Source: Acidimicrobiaceae bacterium
GTDB taxonomy: Bacteria; Actinomycetota; Acidimicrobiia; Acidimicrobiales; RAAP-2
NCBI GenBank assembly: GCA_003164275.1
Contig: PLSY01000191.1
Coordinates: 1-32,082 of the forward strand
Direction of reading: 5' to 3'
Length of the DNA stretch: 32,082 nucleotides
The notes below the pieces were generated by a model that saw nothing but the letters and a program-made list of their open reading frames with translations, ran no database searches and was not told the origin of the DNA. How positions within the stretch are numbered: the first letter of the stretch is position 1; every line of letters begins with the position of its first letter. Shown piece by piece: positions 23,258-30,207 of this stretch. Position numbers and translations under genes: made by a program.

Positions 23258-23731
23258 ACGCCAAAGATCACCCCCAATCTCTGGTTCGACACGAACGGCC
23301 TGGAGGCCGCCGAGTTCTATGTGTCGGTATTTCCGAACTCGGCCATCACCGACATCACCTACTACGGCGAGGCGGGACCGGGACCGGCGGGAACGGTGTT
23401 GACCGTCGAGTTCAAGTTGGACGGCCGGCCCTTCACCGTCATCAATGGGGGTCCGGCCTTCACGTTCAGCGAGGCCATCTCGTTCCTGATCGAGTGCCAG
23501 GATCAGGACGAGATCGACTACTACTGGGAAAAGCTCTCGGCCGGCGGTGAGAAGAGTCAGTGCGGTTGGCTGAAGGACCGCTGCGGAGTCTCGTGGCAGG
23601 TCTGCCCGGCTGCTATGAAACAGATCCTGAACGACTCTGATCCGGGGCGGGCAGAACGGGCCATGCGGGCCATGCTCTCGATGGGCAAGATCGACCTGGC
23701 GGCCTTGCACACAGCCGCCGACCGCGCTTGA
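23258..23731 (+). CDS. VOC family protein (PhnB-like) with apparent ACG start codon
   Basis: Read from ACG at 23258 the frame gives (M)PKITPNLWFDTNGLEAAEF, then YVSVFPNSAITDITYYGEAG, the standard opening of the 3-demethylubiquinone-methyltransferase-like VOC family, and continues to SQCGWLKDRCGVSWQVCP and a helical tail; 157 residues, normal for the family. AAAGGAG (23244-23250) sits seven bases before the ACG, exactly where ATG would be expected. No in-frame ATG, GTG or TTG lies between that site and GTG 23321, which would delete the first strand and helix. A GTG at 23253 is out of frame. The gene probably uses a rare ACG start, or the start has mutated, or there is a base error. Function within the family is unknown. 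Confidence 0.75.
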   Translation, partial: TPKITPNLWFDTNGLEAAEFYVSVFPNSAITDITYYGEAGPGPAGTVLTVEFKLDGRPFTVINGGPAFTFSEAISFLIECQDQDEIDYYWEKLSAGGEKSQCGWLKDRCGVSWQVCPAAMKQILNDSDPGRAERAMRAMLSMGKIDLAALHTAADRA

Positions 23732-23787
23732 GCTGAAGCTGCCATCTCCGTTGAGGAGGGGCACGACGGTCGGGGAGCGATTCCCGC

Positions 23788-23793
23788 TACCTT
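23788..23793 (+). promoter_or_regulatory. -10 element for the FAD oxidase gene, leaderless candidate
   Basis: TACCTT fits TANNNT and ends eight bases before an in-frame ATG at 23802. Transcription would begin at or next to that ATG, which would make a leaderless mRNA. No clear -35 is seen. Confidence 0.35.
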
Positions 23794-23891
23794 GGGCGAC
23801 GATGGCTTCAACCTCTCGTCGCCGCACTTTGGAGACGCCCGGCGTGCTGCCACACCCGGCCCGGGGCGGCGTGCCCCCGACCCCGGCCTCG

Positions 23892-25304
23892 ATGACCGAC
23901 TCGAACCTGGCCGTCGAGCGGCTCCGTCAAGTGGTCGGTCCCCAGGTGGTGGTGGACCCCGAGGTCATCGCCTCGTTCACCACCGACTGGACCGGTAGGT
24001 TCGTCGGTCGCACCGCGGTGGTCGTGCGGCCCGGGTCGACCGACGAGGTGGCCGGGGTCATCTCCGTCTGTCGTGAGTTCGGCCTTGCCCTCGTGCCCCA
24101 AGGAGGCAACACCGGCCTGGTCGGCGGGAGCGTCCCGCTCCGAGGCGAGGTCGTGCTGAGCACGAAGCGGCTCGACGGCGTGGAGCCCGTGGACGATCTG
24201 GCTGGCCAGATCACTGTTGGTGCCGGGGTGATCTTGAGCACACTCCAGGAGGCGGCCCGTGCTGCAGGCTGGTCCTATGGCGTCGACATCGCCAGCCGCG
24301 GCACGGCCACGGTGGGCGGCACGGTCGCCACCAACGCCGGGGGGCTCCACGTCATCCGCTACGGCGACACCCGGGCACAGGTCATGGGCTTAGAGGCCGT
24401 GCTCGGGACCGGTGAGGTGGTCTCTCACCTCGGGGGGCTGGTGAAGGACAACACCGGCTACCACTGGCCGTCGCTGCTCTGTGGGAGCGAGGGGACCCTG
24501 GCCGTGATCACCGCAGCTCGACTGCGCCTCGCGCCTCCCATGCCCCACAAGACCGTCGCCCTGTTGGCTTTCGGCGGCGTGGGGCGGGCCATCAGGGCGG
24601 CAACGGTCCTCCGCCGGGCCCTCCCGACGCTCGAGGCGTGTGAGCTGGTCCTCTCGGGCGGGGTGGAGCTGGTGTGCACGGTGGCTGGGATAGGGCCGCC
24701 GTTCCCCGAGGCCCATCCGGCCTACCTGCTGGTCGAGGTGGCCGACCAGGTCGACCCCACCGAGTCGTTGGCGGAGGCCGCCGACGCCGTCGAACAGGTC
24801 GAGGCTGTGGCTGTCGCCACCGAGCCCAGTCAACGGGCCGCGCTGTGGAGCTACCGGGAGGCCCACACCGAGGCCATCAACACGCTAGGGCCGCCCCACA
24901 AGCTCGATGTGACGCTCCCTCACTCGTCGCTGGCCGAGTTCATCGAACGGGTGCCGGCAGTGGTGAGGGCCATCGACGCTGCCGCTCGGACCTGGCTGTT
25001 CGGCCATGTCGGGGACGGCAACATCCATGTGAATGTGACCGGCCTGGCCCCCGAGGACGACCGGGTGGACGATGCGGTATTCCGCCTCGTTGGCGAGCTG
25101 CAGGGGAGCATCAGCGCCGAGCACGGCATCGGCACGGCCAAGAAGCGCTGGCTCCACCTGTCCCGGACCCCGACCGAGATCTCCGCCTTCCGGGCGCTCA
25201 AGCTGGCGTTCGACCCCGACGGTGTCCTCAACCCGAACGCGCTGTTGCCTGCCGAAAGCATGCCGGCGCCGACCCAGGTGGCGCCACGGGGTGAGCCTGG
25301 GTGA
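23892..25304 (+). CDS. FAD-linked D-2-hydroxyacid oxidase/dehydrogenase (GlcD-like)
   Basis: The 470-residue protein is of the PCMH-type FAD oxidase family. PQGGNTGLVGGS (residues 69-80) and GTATVGGTVATNAGG (137-151) bind FAD; LCGSEGTLAVIT follows. The C-terminal domain has GHVGDGNIHVNV (371-382), SAEHGIGTAK (408-417) and DPDGVLNP (441-448), with the metal-binding histidines seen in D-lactate, D-2-hydroxyglutarate and glycolate oxidases. It oxidises a D-2-hydroxyacid to the 2-oxoacid; the substrate is undetermined. The ATG at 23892 fits the family N-terminus but has no ribosome site. An in-frame ATG at 23802 sits just after a TACCTT -10 and could be a leaderless start, adding 30 Pro/Arg/Ser-rich residues. 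Confidence 0.9.
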   Translation: MTDSNLAVERLRQVVGPQVVVDPEVIASFTTDWTGRFVGRTAVVVRPGSTDEVAGVISVCREFGLALVPQGGNTGLVGGSVPLRGEVVLSTKRLDGVEPVDDLAGQITVGAGVILSTLQEAARAAGWSYGVDIASRGTATVGGTVATNAGGLHVIRYGDTRAQVMGLEAVLGTGEVVSHLGGLVKDNTGYHWPSLLCGSEGTLAVITAARLRLAPPMPHKTVALLAFGGVGRAIRAATVLRRALPTLEACELVLSGGVELVCTVAGIGPPFPEAHPAYLLVEVADQVDPTESLAEAADAVEQVEAVAVATEPSQRAALWSYREAHTEAINTLGPPHKLDVTLPHSSLAEFIERVPAVVRAIDAAARTWLFGHVGDGNIHVNVTGLAPEDDRVDDAVFRLVGELQGSISAEHGIGTAKKRWLHLSRTPTEISAFRALKLAFDPDGVLNPNALLPAESMPAPTQVAPRGEPG

Positions 25305-25320
25305 ACCTGGGTGAACCTTC
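25291..25320. repeat. Three-copy 10-bp tandem repeat across a stop codon
   Basis: GTGAGCCTGG, GTGAACCTGG and GTGAACCTTC are consecutive 10-base units (25291-25320). The FAD oxidase stop TGA (25302-25304) falls inside the second copy, so the repeat extends from the last codons into the 3' flank. The frame shift of ten bases per unit means another unit would change the protein end. Confidence 0.8.
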
Positions 25321-25549
25321 TCGATCCGGGTAGCGCTACGGGTACGGACGCCCCCACCAGTTCGGCGCCGTCCACGAATCATCGAAGGAGCGACCGGTCG
25401 ACGCCGCGCTGCCGGCCCTCCGGCATGGGCTGGGAAGAGGCCAGGGTGCAGCGGGCTGAGCCGTCACGTGGTCTTCAGCTGGGGTGAAGGGATCTCCGCC
25501 GGTATCGCCACGAAGGCCTGGCTGACGGTCGACAAGCGGCCGTCGGCCG

Positions 25550-25555
25550 TAGACT
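25550..25555 (+). promoter_or_regulatory. -10 element upstream of the zinc-ribbon gene
   Basis: TAGACT is a good TANNNT match. GTCGAC/TCGACA at 25528-25534, 15-16 bases upstream, could be a -35. The predicted start of transcription is near 25562, within the perfect palindrome GGAGGCCTCC (25556-25565), which could be an operator or an mRNA 5' hairpin. The zinc-ribbon ATG lies about 24 bases further. Confidence 0.45.
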
Positions 25556-25585
25556 GGAGGCCTCCTAGTAGAAACTGCCGTAGCC

Positions 25586-25726
25586 ATGCACCTCACCCTC
25601 GTCTGCCCGCGCTGTCTGTCCGCCTCTGACGTCTACCGCACCGGCCACGGGACCAGGACGGAATGGGCCATGGCCCACTGCTACGGCTGCAGCTACCAAT
25701 GGCGGGCCCGGCTGCCGAGGATGTGA
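25586..25726 (+). CDS. 46-aa zinc-ribbon protein (CxxC...CxxC)
   Basis: ATG 25586 to TGA 25726 encodes 46 residues: MHLTLVCPRCLSAS, a linker with DVYRTGHGTRTEWAMA, then HCYGCSYQWRARLPRM. Cys7, Cys10, Cys32 and Cys35 form two CxxC knuckles 21 residues apart, as in small zinc ribbons that bind nucleic acid or stabilise protein complexes. A TAGACT -10 lies about 30 bases upstream; no strong Shine-Dalgarno is seen. It fills most of an otherwise empty 514-base gap. The basic C-terminal tail (WRARLPR) would suit nucleic-acid or membrane contact. No family name is assigned. Confidence 0.6.
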   Translation: MHLTLVCPRCLSASDVYRTGHGTRTEWAMAHCYGCSYQWRARLPRM

Positions 25727-25818
25727 GCCGGGGTACCACTTCTCTTCAAGTCAATGCCTCCGTTGTCCGCACCGTGTTCGGCATGCCGGCCAGGCGGCCC
25801 TCGGACTAGACAGGGTCG

Positions 25819-26901
25819 ATGGCCGAAGCTCTGGTTCCGAAGACCCCGACAGAGATCACCCCGCAGTGGCTCACCAAGGCACTCTCGCCTCGTTATCCCG
25901 GCGTGAGCGTCAGCTCGGTTGCGGTCACCGAGCTCCGACAGGTGACCAACACCCACGCCTTTTTGACCGTGATCTACGACACGGACACCGACGCTCAGAC
26001 GGAGATGTTCGCAAAGATGCTCCCTCTCGACCCCACCCGCCGAACGTTGCTGGCGGCCAGCGGGATGGGCAACAAAGAGGTGCTCTTCTACAACCACCTG
26101 GCGCCGAAGCTTTCCTTCCGCGTTCCCGATGTCTACGTCGCCCGGCTCGATCCGAGCGACGACGCCTTCATCCTGCTCATGGAGGACCTGGGCGCCACCG
26201 ACTGTCGTGTTTCCGATGGAACGTGGGGCATCGCGCCGGACTCGGCGGCCAGGGCACTGGAGGATCTCGCCGGGCTCCATGTCCGTTATGAGGACCCGCG
26301 GAGACGAGAGGCCGAGGTCCCCTGGGCACCGTTCGCCAGGGACGTCACGCCCTATGGGATGAGGCCGCTGCAGTACGGTCTCGACAACCACCGGGACCGG
26401 TTGAGCCCTACCTTCGCCCGGACGGCAGAGATCTACATCGACGACCCTGGTGCCCTCATCTCGCTCTGGGCCGACGGGCCCGGGCCGGCCACGGTCGTCC
26501 ACGGCGATGCCCACATCGGCAATCTCTTCGACGACCATGGACGCACCGGCTTCCTCGACTGGGGGGTCATCAACGTGACGACACCGCTGCGGGATGCCAG
26601 CTACCTCATCAACATGGCCATGCAGGTCGAGGACCGTCGAGCCAACGAGGTGGCTCTCCTGCGCCACTATCTCGAGGCCAGGCGGGCACTGGGGGGCGAG
26701 ACGATCGAATGGAACGAGGCATGGCAGGCCCATCGGCTCCACGCCCTCTACTGCGTGGTGGCGGCCTGTTCGATCTCGACCTTCCCACCCGACGCCACTG
26801 AGCGGCGCCAGGTCTTCGCCAACGCATTCCTGGCCCGGGTGGAGGCGGCCATCGACGACCTGGAGTCCCTCGAGGCCTTGGCGGCCAGGCAGAGGGCGTG
26901 A
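25819..26901 (+). CDS. APH/EcKinase-like phosphotransferase, second copy
   Basis: The 360-residue protein has the kinase-like fold of small-molecule phosphotransferases: an N-lobe strand MFAKMLPLD with a candidate ATP lysine, LLMEDLGATDCRV at the hinge, the catalytic loop VVHGDAHIGNLFDD (HGDxxxxN) and the metal Asp in GFLDWG. It is related to the protein at 5569-6612; both share a TPxWLTxAL-type N-terminus, but most of the sequence differs, so this is an old paralogy. The ATG at 25819 is preceded by TAGACA six bases upstream, and no ribosome site is seen, so a leaderless start is possible. Substrate unknown; not a recognised resistance determinant. Confidence 0.85.
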   Translation: MAEALVPKTPTEITPQWLTKALSPRYPGVSVSSVAVTELRQVTNTHAFLTVIYDTDTDAQTEMFAKMLPLDPTRRTLLAASGMGNKEVLFYNHLAPKLSFRVPDVYVARLDPSDDAFILLMEDLGATDCRVSDGTWGIAPDSAARALEDLAGLHVRYEDPRRREAEVPWAPFARDVTPYGMRPLQYGLDNHRDRLSPTFARTAEIYIDDPGALISLWADGPGPATVVHGDAHIGNLFDDHGRTGFLDWGVINVTTPLRDASYLINMAMQVEDRRANEVALLRHYLEARRALGGETIEWNEAWQAHRLHALYCVVAACSISTFPPDATERRQVFANAFLARVEAAIDDLESLEALAARQRA

Positions 26902-26913
26902 GGGAGCGACCCC

Positions 26914-27888
26914 CTACTTGACGGCCAGGGCGTTGGCTGGGGAGCCAACGCCGTTCTGCAGGTTGAGGGGTGCCGAGGTGACGAGGAATTCGTAGGTCCC
27001 GTCCGTCGCACAGTCGTCACCGAGGGCCTCCAAGTCCCACATCTCGCCGATCGGGATGCCCAAGAGGTTGAGGATGCGGAAGTGGAGGAAGGCGTCGAGG
27101 CTCCGCTCAGGGTCCCGGAAGGCATCCACCATCTGCTCGCCGGACAGGCCGCCGAACGGCACGACCTCGAAGGCGGGCGTGTCGGTCCCGATGGCGGCGA
27201 TGTGCAGGTTCCACAGCATCTCGGCGGTGGCCTCGGCCGTGCTCAGACCGCACGAGGGGGCAATGGTCTGGTCGCTCAGTGCGATCCGCTCGGCCTCGCT
27301 CAGCCCCCGGTACCAGCCGACCCAGCCGGTGCGGAGGAGCAGGATGTCCCCAGGCTCGACGGCCACACCCTGGCTCTCCAGCGTGGCGATGACCTCGTCA
27401 GGTTCGATGACGTCGGACTCGCCCACCCGCAGTGGACGCCCCTCCGCCTGCCTCCAACGGCCGACGTCGGCCAGGACGCCGCGGGTCACGATGCCCCGCC
27501 GGGCCCAGTGGTGGACCCCGTGGATGGCACTGTCGAGCCCGTTGTAGCACCCGAAGGACTGATGGCTGACGTGGCGGAAGCCGTCCCACTGGGTCGAGCT
27601 CTGGGTGTTGAAGCCCTGGAGTTCGTCGTCGAGGGTCAGGCCGGAGCCCTTCACCTCATGGCGCAGGGCGGATCGACGGTAGAGGGGTGGAGAGGGCAAC
27701 TCGAGCTCGAGATTGAGGTTGAACACCGCACCACGGTGGACGAGGGAGGCTCCCCGCTGGGCGCGCTCGGCGTTGGCCAGGTTCAGCGTGCCGAAGACGT
27801 CACCGTCCCCCCACAGACCCCACGAGGAGCCACTGGGCGCGCCCGCCCGTACCGGTAGTTCGGAATAGCTCGGCAAACCTTCGGACAC
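26914..27888 (-). CDS. Cyclase family hydrolase (kynurenine formamidase-like fold)
   Basis: The 324-residue protein belongs to the cyclase (PF04199-type) family. Family features are SSWGLWGDGDVFGTLNLANAE near the N-terminus, the metal-binding region QWDGFRHVSHQSFGCYNG (residues 100-117, with His106 and His109 in place of the canonical HxGTHxDxPxH), GDILLLRTGWVGWY, and IGTDTPAFEVVPFGG. Such enzymes hydrolyse amide or ester bonds with a divalent metal; this longer branch is common in bacteria degrading cyclic or aromatic compounds and has no assigned substrate. The GTG at 27888 is preferred over GTG 27909 because a G-rich stretch (AGCGGGGGG) precedes it. It is in line with the monooxygenase on the same strand, about 120 bases apart. 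Confidence 0.85.
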   Translation of the reverse strand: MSEGLPSYSELPVRAGAPSGSSWGLWGDGDVFGTLNLANAERAQRGASLVHRGAVFNLNLELELPSPPLYRRSALRHEVKGSGLTLDDELQGFNTQSSTQWDGFRHVSHQSFGCYNGLDSAIHGVHHWARRGIVTRGVLADVGRWRQAEGRPLRVGESDVIEPDEVIATLESQGVAVEPGDILLLRTGWVGWYRGLSEAERIALSDQTIAPSCGLSTAEATAEMLWNLHIAAIGTDTPAFEVVPFGGLSGEQMVDAFRDPERSLDAFLHFRILNLLGIPIGEMWDLEALGDDCATDGTYEFLVTSAPLNLQNGVGSPANALAVK

Positions 27889-28007
27889 TGTCTGACCCCC
27901 CGCTCGCACCAGTCGCGTCGGTATCGTCGCACCAGTTCACAGCCGGGACAAGTTGCTCCGCGGAGTTCACCGTCCCCGGCACCGATCGGGGCTGCGGACA
28001 GCCGTCC

Positions 28008-29906
28008 TTACGAGAGTACGAACTCGTCGAGGTCGGGTTCCTTACACATCCTGAAATACTCCTCGGTCTCGAAGGGGGCGTTGACCTGGAGACGGCCCCA
28101 CTCGTTGACGTAGTAGTTGCGCTCCCGCGATCCTTCGTCCCGAAGCAGGATCAACTTGCTGGCCGTCTCGTGCAGCCGCTCGTTGTACTCCTCGTAGACG
28201 TCTTTTCGGACCTCGATCTGGGAGTAGCCCCCCTCAATCATGGCCACGACCGCCTTGATGGCGTAGAGGGACCAGGTCTCGAACCAGGAGGGGAGGCTCA
28301 CCCCGCCCGAGAGGGGCTGGGAGTTCGGGCCGTAGAGCATGAAGAAGTTCGGGAATCCCGGGATGGTCATCCCGAGGTGGGCTTTCGCCCCCTGGTCGCT
28401 CCACACCTCTTCTATGGTGCTGCCGCCGATCCCGTGGTACTCGGCCGGCCACAGGTATTTGCTGGTCTGGAAGCCGACGGCGGCGATGATCATGTCGACC
28501 TCCCGCTCTTGGCCGTCTTCGGTCAGGATCGAGTGCTTCCCGATCCTGGTGATCGGGGTGGTGACCAACTCGACATTCTCCCGGGTGAGGGCGGTGTACC
28601 AGTTGTTGTCCACCACGGGACGGCGGGCGATGGGCGCGTAGTTGGGGACGAGCTTCTCGATGAGGTCGGGACGGTCACCGACCTTGATCTTGATGTAGGC
28701 GGTCAGCCCCTCCCGGATGGCGTCGCTGCGCTCGTTGATGTGGCCGCCACTGGCGATCCACTCATCGTCGGGCACCAGCAGCTCGTGGGAGTCGAACAGC
28801 GGCATGATGGCGGTGTAGCGGCTCCAGTTCCAGTAGTAGGGCATGTTGTCGAGCAAGAAGCGCTGCTCGGCGGTCATCGGCTCGCCATAGTTGGCCCGAG
28901 GGCTGATCCACTGGGGCGTGCGCTGGAAGACGAACACCTCGTCGGCATCCTCGGCAACGCGGGCAAGGAGCTGCACGCCAGTCGAGCCGTTGCCGATGAC
29001 CGCCACCTTCTTGCCCTTGGCGGTGTGGTCGGCGCTCCACGCCGTGGTGTGGAGCAGCTCGCCCTCGAAGTCGCCCACCCCCTCGATTTCCAGGTCCTTC
29101 GGAGTGGCGAAGGTGCCGGTGGCACTGACCACGATGTTCGGGGTTAGGGTCACCAGGTCGCCGCCCTTGTTGGCCACGGTGAGGACCCACTTGGAGGACG
29201 ACACGTCGAAGTGGCCCTCGGTCACATCGTGATCGAACAGGATGTGGTCGAAGACGCCGTACTTCTTGGCCACGTGCTCCAGGTAGCCACGCACCTCGGG
29301 CTGGCGGGCGAAGTGCTCCGTCCACGGGTAGTTCTTCTCGAAGCTGTACTGGTAGGTGGAGCTGAGCGTGTCCACCCGGGCGTCGGGATAGGTGTTGATG
29401 CTCCACACCCCGCCGAGCTCATGGCGACGCTCGAGGATCCTGAAGGGGAGGCCCAACAGGTTCAAGTGGACGCCCATGACGATCCCGCTGAATCCCGCAC
29501 CGATGATCACAATCTCGAAGCCCTCGGGCAGTTCGGGGCGTTCGCCTGACCACTCGGCCCGGACGGGAAACTCCCCGAAGGACGGCAGCGAACGGCGAAC
29601 GGCGAGGGTCTCTTCGGGCAGTGGCCGACCCTCGACCATCTGAAGCAAGCGGTCGAGCTCCTCAACGTCGGGATCCTGTCGGACGTAGTCGGAGGCCTCG
29701 TCCAAGAGGAAGGCCACGACCCGTTCCTTCAGTACGGCCTGATCCTTCTCGGCAACGACGGTCAGGACGCCCGCTCCGCCCGGGGCAACGACGTGTTCCA
29801 AGCCCATGTCGGCCACCGTTGGATCGCCGGTCGCCTGGTACAGCGCCACGCGGAGTGCGTTGAGGTCGGCCTCCTCGACCGCCTTGCGAATGAACGACTC
29901 TTCCAT
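28008..29906 (-). CDS. Flavin monooxygenase, Baeyer-Villiger type with N-terminal extension
   Basis: The 632-residue protein has an N-terminal extension of about 125 residues, then an FAD Rossmann motif GAGFSG (136-141), GGVW..NTYPDARVDT (165-180), the BVMO-type fingerprint FEGELLHTTAW (280-290) and an NADPH Rossmann motif GNGSTG (305-310). The fingerprint is usually followed by Pro or Asp; here it is Ser291. The length and extension resemble 4-hydroxyacetophenone monooxygenase-type BVMOs, which insert oxygen next to a ketone using NADPH and O2. The ATG at 29906 follows AGGGGG. The promoter carries a perfect TTCGATATATCGAA palindrome, so it is probably regulated by a repressor not encoded next door. 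The ketone substrate is unknown. Confidence 0.9.
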   Translation of the reverse strand: MEESFIRKAVEEADLNALRVALYQATGDPTVADMGLEHVVAPGGAGVLTVVAEKDQAVLKERVVAFLLDEASDYVRQDPDVEELDRLLQMVEGRPLPEETLAVRRSLPSFGEFPVRAEWSGERPELPEGFEIVIIGAGFSGIVMGVHLNLLGLPFRILERRHELGGVWSINTYPDARVDTLSSTYQYSFEKNYPWTEHFARQPEVRGYLEHVAKKYGVFDHILFDHDVTEGHFDVSSSKWVLTVANKGGDLVTLTPNIVVSATGTFATPKDLEIEGVGDFEGELLHTTAWSADHTAKGKKVAVIGNGSTGVQLLARVAEDADEVFVFQRTPQWISPRANYGEPMTAEQRFLLDNMPYYWNWSRYTAIMPLFDSHELLVPDDEWIASGGHINERSDAIREGLTAYIKIKVGDRPDLIEKLVPNYAPIARRPVVDNNWYTALTRENVELVTTPITRIGKHSILTEDGQEREVDMIIAAVGFQTSKYLWPAEYHGIGGSTIEEVWSDQGAKAHLGMTIPGFPNFFMLYGPNSQPLSGGVSLPSWFETWSLYAIKAVVAMIEGGYSQIEVRKDVYEEYNERLHETASKLILLRDEGSRERNYYVNEWGRLQVNAPFETEEYFRMCKEPDLDEFVLS

Positions 29907-29922
29907 GAAGGCCCCCTGAACT

Positions 29923-29955
29923 TTCGATATATCGAAGCGGATCTTGATATGTCAA
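29923..29955 (-). promoter_or_regulatory. Promoter and palindromic operator of the monooxygenase gene
   Basis: On the minus strand a perfect -35, TTGACA (complement of 29950-29955), is followed 17-18 bases on by an AT-rich -10 region (ATATAT/TATATC). That -10 lies inside a perfect 14-bp palindrome, TTCGATATATCGAA (29923-29936). The -35 also sits in a near-palindrome, TTGATATGTCAA (29944-29955). A repressor bound to the 14-mer would block the -10. The monooxygenase ATG is 17 bases downstream. The rest of the 29907-30207 gap shows no gene. Confidence 0.65.
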
Positions 29956-30207
29956 ATAGAACCATCGCGCCCAGAAGAAGCGATGTCAACAGCCCGACAG
30001 CCAGGTGTTCGGCGCCACTGCCGGGGTGCGAACGGCAGATGCCGAGCCAGGGAGCAGAATGGAGCGGTCAGATGTCCCGAGTCGCGCCGTTCGAACCGCC
30101 ATCGTGCACCGTGTCCTCGGCTGTCTGCCGATAACCGGGTAGGACGAGGGGACTGCGGCACGGGCGTGTCGTTGCGTGGCGTGATCGCCGGATACGGAGA
30201 GTGGTCC

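Noticed and set aside
25693..26742. Minus-strand open frame of 349 codons
   Set aside because: Antisense to the phosphotransferase with its HGDAHIGN and LDW motifs; the composition is shadow-like.
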